From positions 16,828,993 to 16,892,992 of the forward strand of contig CM022678.1 in the NCBI GenBank assembly GCA_012295275.1: a stretch of 64,000 bases of DNA, in the 5' to 3' direction. This document shows, piece after piece, positions 59,391 through 64,000 of the stretch (positions within the stretch are counted from its first letter, which is position 1; each line of letters opens with the position of its first letter). Below the pieces are notes generated by a model, which was not told where the DNA came from, made no database searches, and was given only the letters and a program-made list of their open reading frames with translations. The translations under genes were made by a program, and so were the position numbers. Origin of the DNA: Chrysomallon squamiferum. Lineage: Eukaryota > Mollusca > Gastropoda > Neomphalida > Peltospiridae.

Positions 59391-59559
59391 GACACATGAC
59401 TGTGTATATAGATAAATGTACGTTTGTTTATTTTTCTATGCAAGTATTTACAGTTTCTTTGTATGAATGTGTGTAGTTTTATGGTGTGTATGTATGTATG
59501 TCTGTTTGTATATATAATGGTGCTAAGTATGATGTTTTTTTCAACTTGTTCAGTTTCAG
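57861..59559. other. Intron-1-like region upstream of copy F
   Basis: Matches intron 1 of copies B, D and E (for example the ATAGCCGTAG and CGTTATGGGTTACC strings, near 57900 and 58388). No signal-peptide exon or promoter relic is found upstream. Contains (TA)n at about 57953-57975, (AAT)n at about 58077-58124 followed by GATA units, and (TA)n near 59355-59383. Confidence 0.6.
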
Positions 59560-61755
59560 TTAACAGTTTTATATGTAAAGACAACATAGACGTATGTTCT
59601 ACCTTTAAATACTGCCCGCCGGAAATCGAAATGCACTGTATGAAGACTTGTGAAGTTTGTACAGGTAAAGTTATCACGGTTTTAGCATAGCAGAGTCAAC
59701 TGGAGCAGCATAGATACAAAAGACAGTTCATATGTTAATAACTATACATAAACAATACAGTTGATATGTCCAGTCAGGATACATACACAGTATAGTTGAT
59801 GTCCATTAAAGACACATAGACAGTATAGTTGATATGTTAAGTAAAGATATAGATATACACAGGGTAACTGGTGCATTATGTAAGCACAGATATACAAAAT
59901 ATTTGGAATGTTAAACGATGATAGCTAACTAGGATGGATGAATCATATACATGTCTGATCGGATAGATACCAGATAGGAACAGATTTATTAGGAAGGATA
60001 TGCATTCAGAAAATAAACATACTAGATATGTTTTTCAGAATTCCATGACTGTAGATATATTTTAGGTAGGATAGATACCCGCGATAGATAATATGACACA
60101 AAGGAAAGCTATGTATTAGGCAGGATAGCTTGTATAAGTAGGATATGTGTACAGGTTACAGTTATGTTAAGATACGACTGATGGATACACGTAATACTTG
60201 GCATATACAATATATAATTGATAGTATAGATATATAGGATTTAACGGCTGGCAGTTTAATTTTGTGAGTGTACACATACACATACGAACATGCACATACC
60301 AAATACAAAACAGTCACAAAAACATTGCCATTTTTTATTTGTGTTAATAAATATAATGATTTTTCTTTTTGTACACATGCATAATGAGACACACTATTTC
60401 TGTTTTGATTTCAGTATGTCAATATAGTTAATTACGTTCGCGCGTGCACCCAAACCTTGCATCTACTCTATCAGTTCATATTTTAATTACTGCAAGTGTG
60501 CTAGCAGTGCACACACAATATCCTATAATTCTCGGTAAATTAATGCGAGTAATTCTATTTTTAGATGAGGGGTATTCTGAACGTTATTACTATGGAGATG
60601 GCGACACCTGTAAACCCTGTTCTGTCAAAGACACAAAAAATTCACAAAGTTACAATGAAAAATGTAATACATTTTGTCTCAGTAAAAAAATGCAGGGCTA
60701 TCACTGTGATAAGAATTGTAATGAGAGTTGCTTGGATAAAATATGTTAGAGACGGACAGGTTATTGTGAACGGTGTCCTTCTGGATTATCTGGACCATAT
60801 TGTCAGCAGCACTGTAATAACACTGACGACAAAGGTTACTGCATTGGTGACTGTTCTTCTGGGTTTTTCCGTCCAATGTGCGACAAAGAGTGTCCAAAGC
60901 AATGTAAACACAAAGTCTGCACCAAAATAACGGGAAACTGCATCGGTGACTGTCTTCCTGGTTCTTACGGTCCACAGTGCGAACAAAAGTGTTCAAACGG
61001 ATGTGGAGACAAAGTCTGCAACAATAAGACCGGAGAGTGTTTATAATGCTTTGAAAGATATTTAGGTAAAATGTCTCAGATTCGTTGTTCAGACAACTGT
61101 TTAAATAATTCCTGTAATAGGAACGGACAATGCACTGAAGGTTGCAAAGTTGGGTTTTTCGGAATGCACTGCGCAGAGAAATGCAGCGCGAACTCTCTAC
61201 ATCAGGAATGTAATAGGGAAAACGGATCGTGTACTGCTGGCTGTGTTTCTGGTAAATATTACGGAGACCGTTGCAAAGACTGTCCTCATCGTTGTCTGAA
61301 TTCTACATGTGATCGGAAAACCTGGAAATGTAAGAACGGATGCAACGGCACTGATATTTATGGGGCTTTTTGCAACTATTCTTGTGGCTCGGATTGTCGA
61401 TATGTTCGGTGTGAAAACATCTCCGATTACGTTGTGTGCAGGGCGGTTTGTTTCAGCGGAAGAAAGGCAGAACACTGCAGCGATTTTTGTCCTAGGAATT
61501 GTAAAGGATCATGTCATCAGCTTTCAGGACGATGTCTTCATGGCTGTCTTTTAGGTTACCATTTTAGCTATTGTAATAAATCATGCCCCGCTAACTGTCT
61601 GGGAAGTGCATGCCATCAAAACAACAGAACGTGTTTAAACGGATGTGTAACGTCGTTCTATGGACCGACGTGCTCAAATAGATGCAGTGAGAACTGTACT
61701 GTATCTGATGCTAGTGGGATCTGTATTTTGTCTTCAAATGATAGTAACGACGAAT
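59560..61755 (+). pseudogene. Copy F: ShK/EGF receptor pseudogene
   Basis: The ShK-like exon 59560-59664 is intact (105 nt; one residue longer than in the other copies; ends CMKTCEVC). The EGF exon 60565-61755 keeps splice sites and most modules, including the extra NCIGDCLPGSYGPQC module shared with copy B. It carries a Tyr-to-stop TAG (60747-60749), a second stop TAA (61044-61046), and loss of its first cysteine (DEGYSERY). No signal exon is found upstream. The transmembrane and cytoplasmic exons would fall in the assembly gap or are lost. Non-functional. Confidence 0.88.
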
Positions 61756-62034
61756 GTAAGTATTCAGCAGTATATACCCATACACGCGCACACTCACACA
61801 GACAAACACACACACACAAAGATCAATAGATACATAAACAAGACAAAAAAATAAAAAAAATAAAACGTGAATAAATATAAGAAAATATATGTAAAAGATA
61901 AAATTTGTGCTGATTACAAGTTTGTTCTCATTTTGTCTTTGTTATTGGTTTGTTAGTTATTGCGTTTATTCTGTTTTCATTTTCTGATTAATTAACTATT
62001 GTGATAACAGTGTTGTGGATGTGGATATCTATTG

Positions 62035-62234
62035 NNNNNNNNNNNNNNNNNNNNNNNNNNNNNNNNNNNNNNNNNNNNNNNNNNNNNNNNNNNNNNNNNN
62101 NNNNNNNNNNNNNNNNNNNNNNNNNNNNNNNNNNNNNNNNNNNNNNNNNNNNNNNNNNNNNNNNNNNNNNNNNNNNNNNNNNNNNNNNNNNNNNNNNNNN
62201 NNNNNNNNNNNNNNNNNNNNNNNNNNNNNNNNNN
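62035..62234. other. Assembly gap (200 N)
   Basis: Exactly 200 N. The left edge is in the intron after the EGF exon of copy F. The right edge is in the intron after the ShK exon of copy G. The true missing length is probably much larger than 200, since the end of copy F and the start of copy G should both lie here. Confidence 0.98.
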
Positions 62235-62975
62235 TATATATGATAGTTCATGTGTTAAGTAAGGAGATATACACAAAACAGTTGATATGTTAGTAAAAAT
62301 ATAAATATACAGAGGATAGTTGTATTATGTAAGCACAGATACACAAACTATTTGGTTTGTTAAATATGGGATAGAAGAATCATACACATGTCAGCTAGAA
62401 CAGTTACCACATATGAACGGATATATTAGGAAGATATGTATGCAGAAAACAAGCACACTAGATATGTTATTCTGAATTCCATGACAGTAGGCATATTTTA
62501 GGTAGGATAATTACGCATGACAGATAATGGCATACAAAGGAAAGCTATGTATTAGGCAGTATAGCTTCTATAAGTAGGAAATGTGTTCAGGTTACAGATA
62601 TGTTAAGATACGATTCATGGATACAGGTAATACTTCGTATACGAGTATACTAGATATACTTGAAATGATAGATATATAGGACGTAACGGATGGCAGTTTA
62701 ATTATGTGAGTGTACACATACGAACATGCACACACCAAATACAACACAGTCACAAAAACATGAACGTTAATAAATATAACGATTTTTCTTTTTGTACACA
62801 TTCATTTTGAGACACACTATTTCTGTTTTAATTTCAGTAAGTCAACATAGTTAATTTCATTTACTCGTGCACCCTGCTCTCTCAGTTTATCTTTTAATTA
62901 CAGCAAATGTGGTAGCAGAGCACATACAGCCTCCTATAATTCCCTGTAAATTAATAAGAGTAATTCTATTTTTAG

Positions 62976-64000
62976 ATGAGGGGTGTTCTGAGGGTTATTA
63001 CCATGGTGATGGCGACAGTTGTCTTTCCTGTTCTGTCACAGACACAAAACATTCACCAAGTTACAAAGAAAAATGTAATATATTTTGTTCCAGTAGCAAA
63101 ACACATGGTAAGGATTGTAATAAGACCTGTAGTGACAGATGCTTGGATAAAATATGTTACAAATGGACAGGTGATTGTGAACGTTGTCCTTCTAGATTCT
63201 CTGGACCACGTTGTCAGCAGAACTGTAATAACATCGACGACAAAGGTGACTGCATCGGTCCCTGTTCTGCTGGGTTTTTTGGTCCAAAGTGCGACAAAGA
63301 GTGTCCAGACGGATGTAAAGACAAAGTCTGCAACAAAAAGACTGGAGAGTGTTCAGAATGCCCAGAAGGATCGTGGGGTGAAACTTGTCAGTTTCGTTGT
63401 TTTTATAACTGTCTAAAAAATTCGTGTAACAGAACCGGGCAATGCTCTCTAGGTTGCAAAGATGTGTTTTTCGGAATGGACTGCTCAAAGAAATGCAGCG
63501 CGAACTGTCTACATCAGGTATGTAATAGGGAAAACGGATCGTGTACGGATGGCTGCGTTTCTGGTGAATATTACGGAGACACTTGCGACAAAACATGTCC
63601 TCAGCGCTGTCTGAATTCTACGTGTGATCGCACAACTGGGAAATGTAAGAACGGGTGCAGCGACTCTGATATTTATGGGGCATTTTGCAGCTATTCTTGT
63701 GGCTCATATTGTCGAAGTGTTCGGTGTGAAAATAAATCCGATTATGTTGAGTGCAGGGCGGTTTGTGTCAGCGGAAGAAAGGGAGAACATTGCAGGGATT
63801 TCTGCCCTAGGAATTGTAAAGAATCATGTCATCAGCTTTCAGGACGATGTCTTCATGGCTGTCTTTCAGGTTACCATGGTGTCTATTGCAACAAATCATG
63901 TCTTAGGAATTGCAAAGGATCATGTGATCAGCTTTCAGTACGATGTCTTCATGGTTGTGTTTCCGGTTACCATGGTATCTATTGCAACAAATCATGCCCC
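62976..64000 (+). CDS. Copy G: ShK/EGF receptor phosphatase, EGF exon (partial both ends)
   Basis: The EGF exon opens at 62976 after the acceptor ATTCTATTTTTAG, in the same phase as in the other copies, and stays open to the window end (codons from 62978). It encodes at least 340 residues of EGF-like repeats. It shares copy-A-specific features: FYNCLKNSCNRTGQC, the CSDSDIYG insertion, and a doubled 96-bp module (63803-63898 and 63899-63994). It differs from copy A at scattered positions only. The ShK and signal exons are hidden by the gap; the membrane and phosphatase parts lie beyond the window. Probably a functional or recently functional copy. Confidence 0.85.

Noticed and set aside
61988-62293. 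Open frames spanning the N run
   Set aside because: Artefact of the assembly gap.

Overview
The window looks like animal nuclear DNA from an invertebrate, most likely a lophotrochozoan and my best guess a mollusc. It is AT-rich, packed with (CT)n, (ATT)n and (TAG)n microsatellites, and its short exons are separated by GT-AG introns. No bacterial, organellar or viral genome features are present. The species is inferred, not proven.

The backbone is a tandem array of paralogous receptor genes, labelled here copies A to G, all on the + strand. The ancestral layout can be reassembled from the copies: a signal-peptide exon; a six-cysteine ShK-like (ShKT) exon; one long exon (about 1.1-1.2 kb) of MEGF/Draper-type EGF-like repeats; a transmembrane exon; a basic juxtamembrane exon; an acidic linker exon; and seven exons for one protein tyrosine phosphatase (PTP) domain. 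Exon phases agree between copies. Copy A (123-8208, 5' end outside the window) is intact through a canonical HCSAGVGRTG catalytic loop. Copy B (19872-28314) keeps signal peptide to transmembrane segment but ends in an acidic tail, and its PTP exons are gone. Copy C (29970-30590) is a relic joining an EGF fragment to the last PTP exon. Copy D (35028-41490) is a pseudogene with many lesions. Copy E (42665-52193) has an intact ectodomain and membrane segment, a stop just inside the membrane, and an intact downstream PTP cassette with an altered [10 protein letters not shown] loop. Copy F (59560-61755) has two stops in its EGF exon. Copy G (62976 to the window end) is open and closely resembles copy A.

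Other regions: 8209-19550 is a repeat-rich interval. It holds three copies of a roughly 0.45-0.9 kb element containing a tRNA-like SINE head, a 32-bp minisatellite with 96-bp higher-order structure, a GA-rich minisatellite, and a DNAJB-type processed retrocopy (minus strand, poly(A) tail, 10-bp target-site duplication) that landed inside one of the SINEs. A 490-bp AT-rich palindrome lies at 32230-32718. Decayed transposon pieces (a Ty3/KRBA2-like integrase and a non-LTR reverse-transcriptase tail, both minus strand) lie at 55800-57160. A 200-N assembly gap is at 62035-62234.

Functionally, copy A reads as a type I membrane receptor phosphatase with an adhesive or ligand-binding ectodomain. Copies B and E would give membrane-anchored receptors lacking a phosphatase, so they could be decoys or decaying genes. 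The promoter of copy B carries a GAAACTGAAACT (IRF/ISRE-type) site about 20 bp upstream of a TATA box, and the ISRE-type site is retained upstream of copies D and E. A role in immune-type recognition is therefore a reasonable but unproven hypothesis.
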